DNA of 64,000 nt from an uncultured Tropicimonas sp. (GTDB taxonomy: Bacteria; Pseudomonadota; Alphaproteobacteria; Rhodobacterales; Rhodobacteraceae): contig CANMIP010000011.1 in the NCBI GenBank assembly GCA_947497945.1, positions 1-64,000 on the forward strand, written 5' to 3'. The notes under the pieces were generated by a model. The model was not told where the DNA came from, ran no database searches, and saw nothing but the letters and a program-made list of their open reading frames with translations. Both the position numbers and the translations under genes were made by a program. Below are positions 1-8,698 of this stretch, in pieces. Position 1 is the first letter of the stretch. Each line of letters opens with the position of its first letter.

Positions 1-35
1 AAACCACTCAGATCTAACTCTCAATACGAAACAAA

Positions 36-67
36 AAGCCCGCGATGAATAATATCATCGCGGGCTT
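36..67. terminator. Bidirectional hairpin terminator
   Basis: A perfect 13-bp stem (36-48 pairing with 55-67) encloses a 6-base loop. On the minus strand it is followed by a T-rich run, and on the plus strand by CTTCTTG. It probably ends the transcript of a gene lying left of the window and insulates the chemoreceptor gene that starts at 152. Confidence 0.75.
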
Positions 68-151
68 CTTGCGTGCTTAACGTCCGGGCCCGTTAACCTG
101 ATCGAAAAACGCGGGCCCCTAGCATTTCCGTGGACGCAACGGAGACGCAGG

Positions 152-1570
152 ATGAACTTTCTCAGTACCATCCCCGAGGATGGGGAAACCAACGGGATCG
201 ACATAGACGCTTTGTCGAAGCTCGCAGGCTCGGCTTCCGAAATCGGCTTCGGAGTCGTGGAGCTTGCGGGCTTGCTGGACAGGATCGATGCCACGAAGGA
301 AACCCAACTTGCGACCATGCAGCAGTTGGAGAGGCTGGCCTCACAGATCGTCGATGCGAACACATCAGTTCGCGGCGGGATTAAAGCGGTTTCGGATGCC
401 TGTGAACACGCCAATGAGAGGGTTGAACGTTCAGTCGCGGACCTCCAGAGATCGGGCGAACGCACAAGAGAAATTGCCGCATGGGTGGAGGATGTCGGCG
501 GCAAGATGGCCGATGTGAGTAGCAAGCTCGACTCGGTTCAGGACAACAATCTCGAGATCGCTGCGATCGCCCGCCAGGTCAACATATTGGCGATAAACGC
601 GAAAATCGAGGCTGCGCGAGCCGGTCAATATGGCCGTGGGTTCTCGGTGGTGGCTGATGCGATCAACGACCTCAGCCAGCAGACAACACGGGCGGCGCAG
701 GGTATTTCAGAGGCCATCGATGCGCTTTCCGAGATGCTTGTCTCGTTGCGAAATGAGTCCGGCCAGGTATCGCAAGCTGCCGGAACGGTCCTTTCGGAGG
801 CTGCAAAAACGGACAACACCCTGTCCGAGATTTCCCGTGGCGTGCGCCGATCTGCCGAAAGTGCGAGGGACGTGTCAGCCGAGGCGGATCGGGTCCGTGA
901 CACGGTTGCCGGATTCGCTCCGGCCTTTCAGCACATCGTGGAATCGACCCGCATCACGTCCGAAGGGATCGCTGATTCTCACGGGCGTGTGCATGCTCTT
1001 GTCGACCTGTCAGAAACAATCGTGCAGGGGAGCGTCGAGTTGGGGGCGCAGACCGCTGATGCCCGGTTTATCACCCATGTCCAGGCGGCGGCCCGCGACA
1101 TCGGGACATTGCTGGAGGACAGTATCGCAGAGGGCCGAATTCTGGAGCGGGATTTGTTCAGCACGGACTACCGGGAAATCGCGGGAAGCGACCCCCAACA
1201 ATTCTGGACCCCATTCACAGAAGTGACAGATATTCTCCTCCCCCCGGTTCAAGAGGCGGCTCTCGACTTGGATCCGGCCATTGTTTTCTGCGCTGCCGTC
1301 GATAGAAACGGGTATCTCCCGACGCATAATCGGAAATTCTCCCAACCTCAACGCGCTGACCCGGTCTGGAACTCGGCGAATTGCCGGAACCGACGGATTT
1401 TCGATGATCGGGTCGGTCTGAAAGCCGGTAAAAGCAAGGCGCCGTTCCTGATGCAGACCTATCGACGCGACATGGGAGGCGGCGAGTTCGTCATGATGAA
1501 AGACCTGTCCGCGCCGATCTTCGTGGGCCGTCGCCATTGGGGAGGGTTGCGTCTGGCCTACAAGGCGTGA
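152..1570 (+). CDS. Soluble methyl-accepting chemotaxis protein with C-terminal sensor-like domain
   Basis: This 472-residue protein has no membrane segment or signal peptide, so it should act in the cytoplasm. Residues about 50-320 are a long helical coiled coil. The CheA/CheW-binding hairpin tip lies at about 143-179 and contains the conserved core LAINAKIEAARAGQYGRGF. The C-terminal 140 residues form a globular domain carrying DRNGYLPTHN and CRNRRIFDDR and ending in a Cache-like GRRHWGGLRLAY. The order is therefore reversed from classical MCPs, with signalling part first and sensor last. The start at 152 follows a purine-rich GGAGACGCAGG. It stands alone, with no che genes nearby. The ligand cannot be told from sequence. 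Confidence 0.88.
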   Translation: MNFLSTIPEDGETNGIDIDALSKLAGSASEIGFGVVELAGLLDRIDATKETQLATMQQLERLASQIVDANTSVRGGIKAVSDACEHANERVERSVADLQRSGERTREIAAWVEDVGGKMADVSSKLDSVQDNNLEIAAIARQVNILAINAKIEAARAGQYGRGFSVVADAINDLSQQTTRAAQGISEAIDALSEMLVSLRNESGQVSQAAGTVLSEAAKTDNTLSEISRGVRRSAESARDVSAEADRVRDTVAGFAPAFQHIVESTRITSEGIADSHGRVHALVDLSETIVQGSVELGAQTADARFITHVQAAARDIGTLLEDSIAEGRILERDLFSTDYREIAGSDPQQFWTPFTEVTDILLPPVQEAALDLDPAIVFCAAVDRNGYLPTHNRKFSQPQRADPVWNSANCRNRRIFDDRVGLKAGKSKAPFLMQTYRRDMGGGEFVMMKDLSAPIFVGRRHWGGLRLAYKA

Positions 1571-1619
1571 CCGATCCCGGGATCGGTTGATGTGACCGGA
1601 ACCTTTCCTGTGGAACGGC

Positions 1620-1899
1620 ATGGGAAGGGCACCAGTGGACAATGACATCTGCGTCTCGTCGGCGAAAAGGGCCTCTCCCTGGCGGACCAATCGGCCAATG
1701 GCATCGGCAAGCGGTTCCAGGAGCGCCGTCGAGCGTCCCACCCAATCGGTGAAGGTCGAATGATCCAGGTCAACACCCTTACAGGCGAAGATCTACGATT
1801 GGCGTTAGAGCGGCAGATGATCCTTCGCACTGAGCCTGAGCACAGCCAGGTGTTCTTTCAGGATGCGAATTGTTCTTCGCTAAACCGGCTTCTCTTCAT
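1620..1899 (-). pseudogene. Broken transposase: IS3 orfA N-terminus joined to IS66 TnpC fragment
   Basis: From the ATG at 1899 the frame reads MKRSRFSEEQ, loses one base, and continues in the next frame as IRILKEHLAV. Near 1840 the similarity switches to IS66 TnpC. That part reads KDHLPL, a stop in place of the usual tyrosine, RQS, a second stop, IFACKGVDLDHSTFTDWVGR, then a LLEPLADAIGRLVRQGEAL segment and FADET. Homology ends around 1640. Two nonsense codons, one frameshift and missing ends make it nonfunctional. The family assignments rest on recalled motif patterns. Confidence 0.75.
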
Positions 1900-1954
1900 C
1901 TTATGTTTCCTCGTTTGGAAAACAGGTCAACTTCAAAGCGCGGACGTTTCAGGG
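1620..1954 (-). mobile_element. Fused remnants of an IS3-family start and an IS66 transposase
   Basis: This stretch fills the gap between the chemoreceptor gene and the DUF6173 gene. Read on the minus strand it begins (1954-1908) with a 47-bp block about 83 percent identical to 58001-58047, which is the 5-prime flank of an IS3-type orfA. It continues with that orfA's first residues (MKRSRFSEEQ, from 1899) and then passes near 1840 straight into the middle of an IS66 TnpC. It is the scar of at least two elements; no complete IS or terminal repeats remain. Confidence 0.75.
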
Positions 1955-1968
1955 GAGTCGGTCAAGAT

Positions 1969-2409
1969 TTACGATACCTCCTCGTCTTCCAGATCCGACA
2001 CCAGACGAAAGCCGATGCGACGCGGTTCCACACTCTCGGCGAGAGCGCGGATCGCGCGCAAGGTGACGCTCAACTGTGTGACATGCTGGATGAGTTGTGT
2101 GCGGGTTCCGTCGCCATCCGAACCATAGAAGGTTACGATATCGGGATCGAAATAGCCGATGCCCTCAATCCGCAGAACCCCCGCGCTCGACCCGGTAAAA
2201 CCCATTGCGACCTCGTGATCGCTGTCGAGTTGATCCTCGAAATTCTTGATATAGAGGATCAGGCGCTCATACGCCCATTTTGCGGGACTTTTGGTTTCCG
2301 GCGCCGCCCGAACCTTCGCGGGAAGCGGTTCAACCTCGACACTTCGACTCGAAGGGTCTGCATGCACCGCGTGGGCGCGGGGCGGTTTGCCATGGTCCTG
2401 TTCCATCAT
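1969..2409 (-). CDS. DUF6173 family protein
   Basis: This 146-residue soluble protein has a charged, low-complexity N-terminus (about 45 residues) followed by a compact alpha/beta domain starting near KSPAKWAYERLILYIKNFE. Alphaproteobacterial proteins of this kind are catalogued as DUF6173; the function is unknown. The start at 2409 was chosen because GGAGGA immediately precedes the ATG-ATG pair. The gene lies 14 bases downstream of the metallo-hydrolase gene on the same strand and is probably co-transcribed with it and the acyl-CoA dehydrogenase. No catalytic motif is visible. Confidence 0.75.
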   Translation of the reverse strand: MMEQDHGKPPRAHAVHADPSSRSVEVEPLPAKVRAAPETKSPAKWAYERLILYIKNFEDQLDSDHEVAMGFTGSSAGVLRIEGIGYFDPDIVTFYGSDGDGTRTQLIQHVTQLSVTLRAIRALAESVEPRRIGFRLVSDLEDEEVS

Positions 2410-2423
2410 TCCTCCGGACTGCC

Positions 2424-3467
2424 TCAGGTTCGTCGCCACAGCCAGGCGCCGTCTTTCCGACGTTCCCGGACGACAAGATCCTCCTTCAACAGATGATTGA
2501 GGTGTCCGACGGATTCCACAAGTGCCAGGCCGTATTCGCTTCCCTTGATGTCCCGTCTGAACAGCGGCGCAAAACACTCATGCGCGGTTCTGGGTTCTGA
2601 TAGATGCTCCCGCAAACGTTCGAGGGCGCCATGATGATTGTCGATCAGTTGCCTCAGGCGTGTCGGCAGACCGGTGAAGGGGAGCTTGTGGCCGGGAAGC
2701 ACGAAGTGCTCGTCGCGCGCAAAGGTCGCCAGGCGTTCGCAGCTTTCGAGCCAGTCGCCCACGGGATCCGCGGCGGGCTCAGTCGGGTAGACGCCGAGAT
2801 TCGGCGATATGGAGGGCAGGAGTTGGTCGCCTCCGAACACAAGGTCGTCGTCGCGGCTCCAGAATGTCGCGTGTTCAGCCGCATGCCCGTGCCCCACCCG
2901 GACATCCCAATCGCGTCCGCCGATCCGGATGATATCGCCTTCGGCGAGCCGGGTGAAACCGAGCGGCATGGGCCAGACGCAATCGGCGAAATTGAACGGA
3001 CGCTCGGCGATGCGCTTGTCGTAAATCTCCCGGTCCATGCCGGCGGCTCGATAGAAGGAGAGGGTCTCCTCCGGCCAGCTTTCCTGAACGTCGAGCGTCA
3101 ACATCCGCGCATAAAGCCAGGCCGTCCGTGTCGTCGCCAGTTCGGCGCCGAATTCAGACTGGAACCACCCCGCGAGCCCCACATGGTCCGGGTGGTGATG
3201 CGTCACGATAACCCGTCGCACGGGCTTTCCCGCCAGTGGTCCGGCCATCATCTGGCGCCAGATTTCCCGCGCCTTTCGACTCGAGAAGCCGGTGTCGATC
3301 ACGGTCCAGCCATCGCCATCATCAAGCGCGTAGATATTGACGTGATCGAGCGCCATCGGCAGAGGCAAGCGCATCCAGAGAACGCCCTCTGCGACCAGGA
3401 TCGCCTCGCCGGGTCCAGGTGGCGTCTCAAAGGGATAGCGAAGCGGAGCGGGACCGGGCTGCCTCAT
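2424..3467 (-). CDS. Metallo-beta-lactamase fold hydrolase
   Basis: The 347-residue protein has the binuclear-zinc signature HHHPDH at residues 90-95, further ligand candidates at His199 (in GHGHAAEH) and Asp214, and a late LPGH motif. The C-terminal extension, with a winged-helix-like tail (HLNHLLKEDLV), resembles LACTB2-like hydrolases, which act on thioesters or RNA. Only 3 bases separate it from the acyl-CoA dehydrogenase stop codon. A role in acyl-thioester or lipid metabolism is therefore plausible but inferred from context. It has no signal peptide and should be cytoplasmic. Confidence 0.85.
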   Translation of the reverse strand: MRQPGPAPLRYPFETPPGPGEAILVAEGVLWMRLPLPMALDHVNIYALDDGDGWTVIDTGFSSRKAREIWRQMMAGPLAGKPVRRVIVTHHHPDHVGLAGWFQSEFGAELATTRTAWLYARMLTLDVQESWPEETLSFYRAAGMDREIYDKRIAERPFNFADCVWPMPLGFTRLAEGDIIRIGGRDWDVRVGHGHAAEHATFWSRDDDLVFGGDQLLPSISPNLGVYPTEPAADPVGDWLESCERLATFARDEHFVLPGHKLPFTGLPTRLRQLIDNHHGALERLREHLSEPRTAHECFAPLFRRDIKGSEYGLALVESVGHLNHLLKEDLVVRERRKDGAWLWRRT

Positions 3468-3470
3468 CGC

Positions 3471-5180
3471 TTAGACCGAGTCCAGCTCTTCCACGCTCAA
3501 GTCATACAGACCATTCGCACCTTCACGGATCTGCTCGATCAAGGTCTTGTGCTCCGGGAGCAGTCGCTTGATGAAGAATCTGGCGAGTTTCGTGCGCGGT
3601 CCGTTTCCGCCTTCGGCCATTGCCGACATCAAGTGGTAATGCGCGCCCAATACGCGGGCGAAGGCACGCAGATAGGCCACGCAGCCGGCAAACCGGTCCT
3701 GCATCTCCTGCTCGACAAGCCACTCGGTCGCTTCGCGGAAATTCTCCGCCGCGTTGAACACCGGCTTTGCAAGCTCGGGCAGAGTCCCGCGGGCGGTCTC
3801 GGCGAAGGCCTCGACCTCGTCGAGCAACGCATAGGCCGCCGCGCCGCCATCCATCATCTTGCGCGCCACGAGGTCCATAGCCTGGATCCCGTTTGTCCCC
3901 TCATAGATCTGGGTGATGCGGACATCCCGCGCGAACTGGGCTGCGCCGGTCTCCTCGACATAGCCCATGCCGCCATGCACCTGGACGCCCATCTGGGCGA
4001 CCTCATGGCCGATATCAGTTCCATGGGCCTTGGCAATCGGGGTCAGGAGCGCCGCACGGGCGGCCCATTCCGCGCCACCGGCCGCCTGTTCCATGTCGAT
4101 GGCGATCGCGTTGGCCAGCGAAATTGCGCGCGCGGCAAATGTCTCGGCCTTCATCGTTGTGACCATCCGGCGCACATCGGCATGTTCAATGATCGTACCG
4201 GTGCCGCCAACCCGTCCCTGGACCCGGTCCAGAGCATAGGCGATGGCCTTTTGCGTTGCGGCTTCGGCAAGTCCGATCCCCTGGGCGGCGACTCCGAGGC
4301 GGGCGTTGTTCATCATCGTGAACATCGCGGCCATCCCGCCATGTTCCTCGCCAACGAGCCAGCCCTTTGCGCCGTTGAATTCCATGACGCAGGTCGGCGA
4401 GCCATGAATGCCCAGCTTGTGCTCGATGGAGACGACCTTGAGGCTGTTGGCGACCCCGGGATTGCCCTCTTCGTCGGACAGGTCGCGCGGCACCATGAAG
4501 AGCGAAATTCCCTTCGTGCCGGCCTTCCCGTCCGGCAGGCGCGCGAGGACGAGGTGACAGACATTCTCGACGAAATCGCAATCGCCCCAGGTGATGAAGA
4601 TCTTCTGGCCCGTGATGGCGTAGGATCCGTCCCCGTTCGGTTTGGCCCTTGTCGTCAGTGCGCCCACATCGGAGCCCGCACCGCCCTCTGTCAGGTTCAT
4701 CGTTCCGGACCATTCACCGGAAATCAGCTTGGGCAGGTAGAGCGCCTTGATCTCGTCCGAGGCATGCGCCGCGAGAGCCTCGATCTGTCCCTGCGTCAGC
4801 AGCGGCTGCAATTGCAGCGCCAGACAGGAGCCAGACATCATGTCGTTGATCGCCGTCTGCAGGGTCAGTGGCAGCCCCATCCCGCCATGTTCCACCGGTG
4901 CGGAGACGCTGACCCAGCCGCCGTCGGCAATTGCCCTGAACGCGTCGGCGAAGCCCGGCGCGCCGCGCACCCGACCGTTCTCAAGAACCGAATGATGCTC
5001 ATCGCCCGAACGGTTCACCGGAGCGACCACTTCCTCGCAGAGCTTTCCGGCCTCGGTGAGAATGGCTGCGGTCATGTCTTCGGTGGCCTCGGCGAAACGT
5101 TCCGTCTCCCGAAGCTGGCCAAAGCCCAGAACATTTTCGAGCAGGAATTGGAAATCGGTTAGCGGAGCGCGGAAAGACAT
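3471..5180 (-). CDS. Acyl-CoA dehydrogenase, long (DmdC/FadE-like) form
   Basis: This 569-residue flavoprotein is longer than the usual 380-residue acyl-CoA dehydrogenase and has the extra C-terminal helical domain of the DmdC-like subgroup. The FAD/substrate signature MNLTEGGAGSDVGAL and the late YEGTNGIQAMDLV block, which carries the catalytic-base region, are intact. It should introduce a trans-2 double bond into an acyl-CoA and pass electrons to ETF. In marine Rhodobacterales close relatives oxidise 3-methylmercaptopropionyl-CoA in DMSP demethylation, but no other dmd gene is nearby and the substrate remains open. It leads the three-gene minus-strand unit. Confidence 0.88.
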   Translation of the reverse strand: MSFRAPLTDFQFLLENVLGFGQLRETERFAEATEDMTAAILTEAGKLCEEVVAPVNRSGDEHHSVLENGRVRGAPGFADAFRAIADGGWVSVSAPVEHGGMGLPLTLQTAINDMMSGSCLALQLQPLLTQGQIEALAAHASDEIKALYLPKLISGEWSGTMNLTEGGAGSDVGALTTRAKPNGDGSYAITGQKIFITWGDCDFVENVCHLVLARLPDGKAGTKGISLFMVPRDLSDEEGNPGVANSLKVVSIEHKLGIHGSPTCVMEFNGAKGWLVGEEHGGMAAMFTMMNNARLGVAAQGIGLAEAATQKAIAYALDRVQGRVGGTGTIIEHADVRRMVTTMKAETFAARAISLANAIAIDMEQAAGGAEWAARAALLTPIAKAHGTDIGHEVAQMGVQVHGGMGYVEETGAAQFARDVRITQIYEGTNGIQAMDLVARKMMDGGAAAYALLDEVEAFAETARGTLPELAKPVFNAAENFREATEWLVEQEMQDRFAGCVAYLRAFARVLGAHYHLMSAMAEGGNGPRTKLARFFIKRLLPEHKTLIEQIREGANGLYDLSVEELDSV

Positions 5181-5301
5181 TCGTTCACCTCAGTTTGCGG
5201 CCTTGGCAGGGCGGAGTCCGGGCGGTATCACCCTTGGGTCTGAAACAACCTATCTCTAGCTGCGATACCGCTCAAAGACGGACGCAGCGTCACAAAATCG
5301 T

Positions 5302-6249
5302 ATGGAAGCTATGACCGAACGTCTCGCCGCCGATACGGCCGGGTTGGCCCGCGCAGCGGAGCTCCTCACCAACGGGGCGCTTGTCGCATTTCCGACCGAG
5401 ACCGTCTACGGGCTTGGCGCGGATGCGCGACAGGGGGAAGCGGTTGCGCGAATCTACGAGGCGAAGGGGCGACCCAGTTTCAATCCGCTGATCGTTCATG
5501 TGGCCGATCTCGCGATGGCCGAACGGTTTGGACGGTTCTCGCCGGACGCGCGAAGGCTCGCGGATGCGTTCTGGCCGGGACCGCTGACACTCGTCGTTCC
5601 GATCGCTGAAGGTGCGGGCCTGTCAGATCTGGTCTCGGCCGGCCTGCCGACCATTGGTTTGCGCGTGCCGCGCGGCGAGACCGCACAAGCGCTGATGCGG
5701 CGGTTCGACGGGCCGATCGCCGCGCCGTCCGCCAACCCATCGGGAAAGATCAGCCCCACCCGGGCCAGCCATGTGCTTGACGGGCTCGACGGGCGTATCG
5801 GGGCTGTGCTCGACGGTGGTCCGGCCGAGGTCGGCGTCGAGTCGACGATCATCGGCTGTTACGACCAGCCGCGCTTGCTGCGCCCGGGGGGGCTTCCGGT
5901 GGAGATCCTCGAGGAGGCGCTCGGCCAGCCGCTTGCGCCCGCGCCCGCGACCGGATCGCCCAATGCGCCCGGCCAGCTGGCATCTCATTATGCTCCGGGG
6001 GCCCCTGTTCGTCTCAATGTATCGGCGCCGGTCGAGGGCGAGTGCCTGATAGGCTTCGGCCCGGACGCCCCGCGCGACGCGCTCAACCTGTCGGTCTCGG
6101 GCGACCTTGTCGAGGCCGCGGCGAATCTCTTCGCGTTTCTTCGAAAGGCGGACGCGACAGGGCAAAGGATCGCGGTATGGCCGGTTCCGCACCACGGCCT
6201 CGGTCTGGCGATCAACGACCGCCTTGCCCGCGCCGCCGCGCCCCGCTGA
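5302..6249 (+). CDS. L-threonylcarbamoyladenylate synthase, Sua5-type
   Basis: The 315-residue protein has an N-terminal YrdC/Sua5 domain (about residues 15-205). It contains FPTETVYGLG, the KGRPSFNPLIVH block that binds ATP and threonine, and the SANPSGKISPT segment. A C-terminal Sua5 domain follows a proline-rich linker near residue 215. The enzyme makes threonylcarbamoyl-AMP from threonine, bicarbonate and ATP for the t6A modification of ANN-decoding tRNAs. Start codons at 5302 and 5311 are both possible and neither has a strong ribosome site. It is transcribed away from the acyl-CoA dehydrogenase and convergent with the TlpA gene. Confidence 0.92.
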   Translation: MEAMTERLAADTAGLARAAELLTNGALVAFPTETVYGLGADARQGEAVARIYEAKGRPSFNPLIVHVADLAMAERFGRFSPDARRLADAFWPGPLTLVVPIAEGAGLSDLVSAGLPTIGLRVPRGETAQALMRRFDGPIAAPSANPSGKISPTRASHVLDGLDGRIGAVLDGGPAEVGVESTIIGCYDQPRLLRPGGLPVEILEEALGQPLAPAPATGSPNAPGQLASHYAPGAPVRLNVSAPVEGECLIGFGPDAPRDALNLSVSGDLVEAAANLFAFLRKADATGQRIAVWPVPHHGLGLAINDRLARAAAPR

Positions 6250-6294
6250 TTGCCCAACGGAGGCGGGTTCGGCGCATTCCCGGAACAGCGGCCT

Positions 6295-6861
6295 TCAGCC
6301 CGGGTTCGACAACGCGCCCAGGATCGCCATGGCACTGTCACTGTTCCAGTCGGCATCTCCGATCAGCCGGCCGACCTCCTCGCCCTGCGGATTGAGGATC
6401 AGTGTCACCGGCAGGCCCATGACGCCAAAGGCGCGGGCCAGTTTCTGTTTGGGGTCACGGTAGCCCGGCAGGTTGGAGATGCCTTCTTCGCTCAGGAAGC
6501 GATCGATGGCGGCAGGAGAATTGCGGCCGGTGGCGACGATCAGCACCTCCACCGGACTGGGCGCGATCTCTTCCTGAAGGGCGGAGAGGGTTGGCATTTC
6601 CTTGCGGCAGGGCGCGCACCAGGTGGCCCAGAAATTCACAACGCGCCAGGTCTCACCGTCCGGTTCGAGCGTGACCGGCGCGCCGGCCATGTCGGAGACC
6701 TGCAGGGGAATGGCTGGCCGCGCGTCTTCGTGCAGGACGAGCTTTTTCATGTCGCCGTCGCGCAGCGCGGAAATTGCTCCAATGTCGGTCGGGTCCGCCA
6801 TGCCAGGATTTGCCAACAGTGCGAGGCCCGTATAGACCAACGCGACCAAGAGATGCTTCAT
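6295..6861 (-). CDS. TlpA-like thiol:disulfide oxidoreductase
   Basis: From the start at 6861 this is a 188-residue thioredoxin-fold protein with a signal peptide ([20 protein letters not shown]) and the redox site WCAPC in a TlpA context ([15 protein letters not shown]). It should reduce disulfides in the periplasm, for example in apocytochrome c or cytochrome oxidase assembly. The cis-proline loop (GLPVTLI) is present. An upstream start at 6888 would add nine residues and overlap argH, so the internal start was preferred. It is divergent from argH, and their promoters share about 26 bases. Confidence 0.87.
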   Translation of the reverse strand: MKHLLVALVYTGLALLANPGMADPTDIGAISALRDGDMKKLVLHEDARPAIPLQVSDMAGAPVTLEPDGETWRVVNFWATWCAPCRKEMPTLSALQEEIAPSPVEVLIVATGRNSPAAIDRFLSEEGISNLPGYRDPKQKLARAFGVMGLPVTLILNPQGEEVGRLIGDADWNSDSAMAILGALSNPG

Positions 6862-6887
6862 TTCCAATCCTTCCGGGGTCCGAGACA

Positions 6888-8288
6888 ATGACCGATGCCA
6901 AGAGCCAGGCCGCCAACCAGATGTGGGGCGGGCGTTTTTCCACCGGGGTCGATGCGATCATGGAGGCGATCAACGCCTCGATCGATTTCGACCGTCGACT
7001 GGCCCGACAGGATGTCGAGGGGTCCCGCGCCCATGCTGCGATGTTGGCTGCGCAGGGCATCCTTACGGATAAAGACGCCGAGGCAATTCGGGAAGGGCTG
7101 CTCACGGTCTTGTCAGAGATCGAAGCGGGCGAATTCGAGTTTTCGAAGGCGCTGGAGGACATTCACATGAATGTCGAGGCGCGGCTCAAGGCGTTGATCG
7201 GCGAGCCGGCGGGACGGCTGCACACGGCACGCTCGCGCAATGACCAGGTGGCGACTGATTTCAAGCTCTGGGTGCGCGACCAGTTTGATGCGGCGATTGC
7301 CGGGGTCGAGGCGCTGCAGCGCGCGCTGTTGGCGCAGGCCGAGGCCGGCGCGGATTGGGTGATGCCGGGCTTCACCCATTTGCAGGTCGCCCAACCGGTG
7401 ACCTGGGGGCATCACATGATGGCTTATGTCGAGATGCTGGGGCGGGATGCGTCGCGTCTTCGCGATGCCCGGGCGCGGATGAACGAGAGCCCGCTGGGTG
7501 CGGCGGCCTTGGCCGGGACCTCCTTTCCGATCGACCGTCACGCGACCGCGCATGCGCTCGGCTTCGACCGCCCGGCAGCGAACTCGCTGGATGCGGTGGC
7601 CGATCGGGATTTCGCACTGGAGTTCCTCTCCTCTGCTTCGATCTGCGCGATGCATCTGAGCCGGCTCGCGGAAGAGCTGGTGATCTGGTCCTCGGCCCAG
7701 TTCCGGTTCGTGGCCCTGTCCGACGCCTTCTCGACCGGCTCGTCGATCATGCCGCAGAAGAAGAACCCGGATGCAGCCGAGCTGATTCGGGCCAAGATCG
7801 GCCGGATTCTCGGTGCGATGGTGGGGCTGTTCACGGTGATGAAAGGGCTGCCGCTGACCTATTCCAAGGACATGCAGGAGGACAAGGAACAGGTCTTCGA
7901 CGCGGCGGACAGCCTGATGCTGGCGCTGGCGGCGATGACCGGCATGGTTTCCGACATGTCGGCTAACCGCGCCGAGCTGGAAGCTGCGGCCGCCAGTGGC
8001 TTCTCGACGGCGACCGACCTTGCCGATTGGCTGGTTCGTGCCCTGGGCCTGCCCTTCCGCGATGCGCATCACGTGACCGGTTCGCTGGTCGCGTTGGCCG
8101 AAAGCAAGGGCTGCGATCTTCCCGACCTGTCGCTTGAGGAGATGCAGGGCGTGCATAGAGACATCAACGGGGCTGTCTTTGACGTTCTGGGGGTGCAGAA
8201 TTCGGTTGCAAGCCGCATCTCCTATGGCGGGACTTCGCCGGAGCGGGTGCGGGAACAGGTGGTCCTCTGGAAGGAGCGTCTCGGATGA
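6888..8288 (+). CDS. argH: Argininosuccinate lyase
   Basis: The 466-residue protein begins [17 protein letters not shown] and has the family length. The fumarase/aspartase superfamily signature ([12 protein letters not shown]) is at about residue 286, and the [13 protein letters not shown] block is intact. It cleaves argininosuccinate to arginine and fumarate as the last step of arginine synthesis in the cytoplasm. The start at 6888 gives the conserved N-terminus. The stop codon overlaps the next gene (ATGA), so the two small lipoprotein genes that follow are translationally coupled. Confidence 0.97.
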   Translation: MTDAKSQAANQMWGGRFSTGVDAIMEAINASIDFDRRLARQDVEGSRAHAAMLAAQGILTDKDAEAIREGLLTVLSEIEAGEFEFSKALEDIHMNVEARLKALIGEPAGRLHTARSRNDQVATDFKLWVRDQFDAAIAGVEALQRALLAQAEAGADWVMPGFTHLQVAQPVTWGHHMMAYVEMLGRDASRLRDARARMNESPLGAAALAGTSFPIDRHATAHALGFDRPAANSLDAVADRDFALEFLSSASICAMHLSRLAEELVIWSSAQFRFVALSDAFSTGSSIMPQKKNPDAAELIRAKIGRILGAMVGLFTVMKGLPLTYSKDMQEDKEQVFDAADSLMLALAAMTGMVSDMSANRAELEAAAASGFSTATDLADWLVRALGLPFRDAHHVTGSLVALAESKGCDLPDLSLEEMQGVHRDINGAVFDVLGVQNSVASRISYGGTSPERVREQVVLWKERLG

Positions 8289-8533
8289 AGCAGGCGATTG
8301 CTGCAATCGGACTCGTGGCCCTTGCGGGCTGCGCGTCGCCGCCGCCGCCGCCCACGGTCTCGGAGCAAGGCGGAACCGTTGCACCAGCCCCCGGGCCGGA
8401 TCGGAGGGTTGGCGTCGCTGTCGGAACCAATGGATCGGCGGTGGCCGTTGGCAGCGGAAACATGACCGTTGGTGTCAGCACGGGCACGCGGATTGGTCGG
8501 GGTGGACGAACAGGAGTGGGCTGGTGGTTCTGA
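8285..8533 (+). CDS. Small predicted lipoprotein
   Basis: This 82-residue protein has a lipoprotein signal peptide with lipobox LAGC (cysteine at about residue 16). A poly-proline stretch and a glycine/valine-rich repetitive tail ([33 protein letters not shown]) follow. It starts on the ATGA overlapping argH and ends overlapping the next lipoprotein gene. The repeating GV pattern with an aromatic C-terminus might form beta strands at the outer membrane, but no family was recognised and the role is unknown. Confidence 0.7.
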   Translation: MKQAIAAIGLVALAGCASPPPPPTVSEQGGTVAPAPGPDRRVGVAVGTNGSAVAVGSGNMTVGVSTGTRIGRGGRTGVGWWF

Positions 8534-8691
8534 AACAAGCTGCAGGCTGGCTGATGCTGGTTGTGTTTCTCGCGGGATGCGGAGTGGACGGGCCGCCGAA
8601 GGCGCCGCCCGCAAAGGAAAAGGAAACGCCAAAACCCGGTATAAGCATCTCGGGCACGGCCTCGGTCGGGGTGACAGGCGGTTCCGGTTGA
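8524..8691 (+). CDS. lptM: LptM-like small lipoprotein
   Basis: This 55-residue reading frame starts at a GTG (8524) that overlaps the preceding gene. It has a signal peptide with lipobox LAGC followed directly by GVDGPPKAPP, the short LAGCGxxGP pattern of LptM (YifL). LptM is the lipoprotein that helps LptD disulfide maturation in LPS export. The position just ahead of the lysA region is the usual genomic place for LptM-type genes. An internal ATG at 8554 would remove most of the signal peptide, so the GTG is preferred. Confidence 0.6.
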   Translation: MVLKQAAGWLMLVVFLAGCGVDGPPKAPPAKEKETPKPGISISGTASVGVTGGSG

Positions 8692-8698
8692 GAGGGAA

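Noticed and set aside
2604-5162. Very long open frame (852 codons) on the plus strand
   Set aside because: It lies opposite the acyl-CoA dehydrogenase and metallo-hydrolase genes, whose motifs are intact; its own translation is histidine/arginine-rich with no family pattern.
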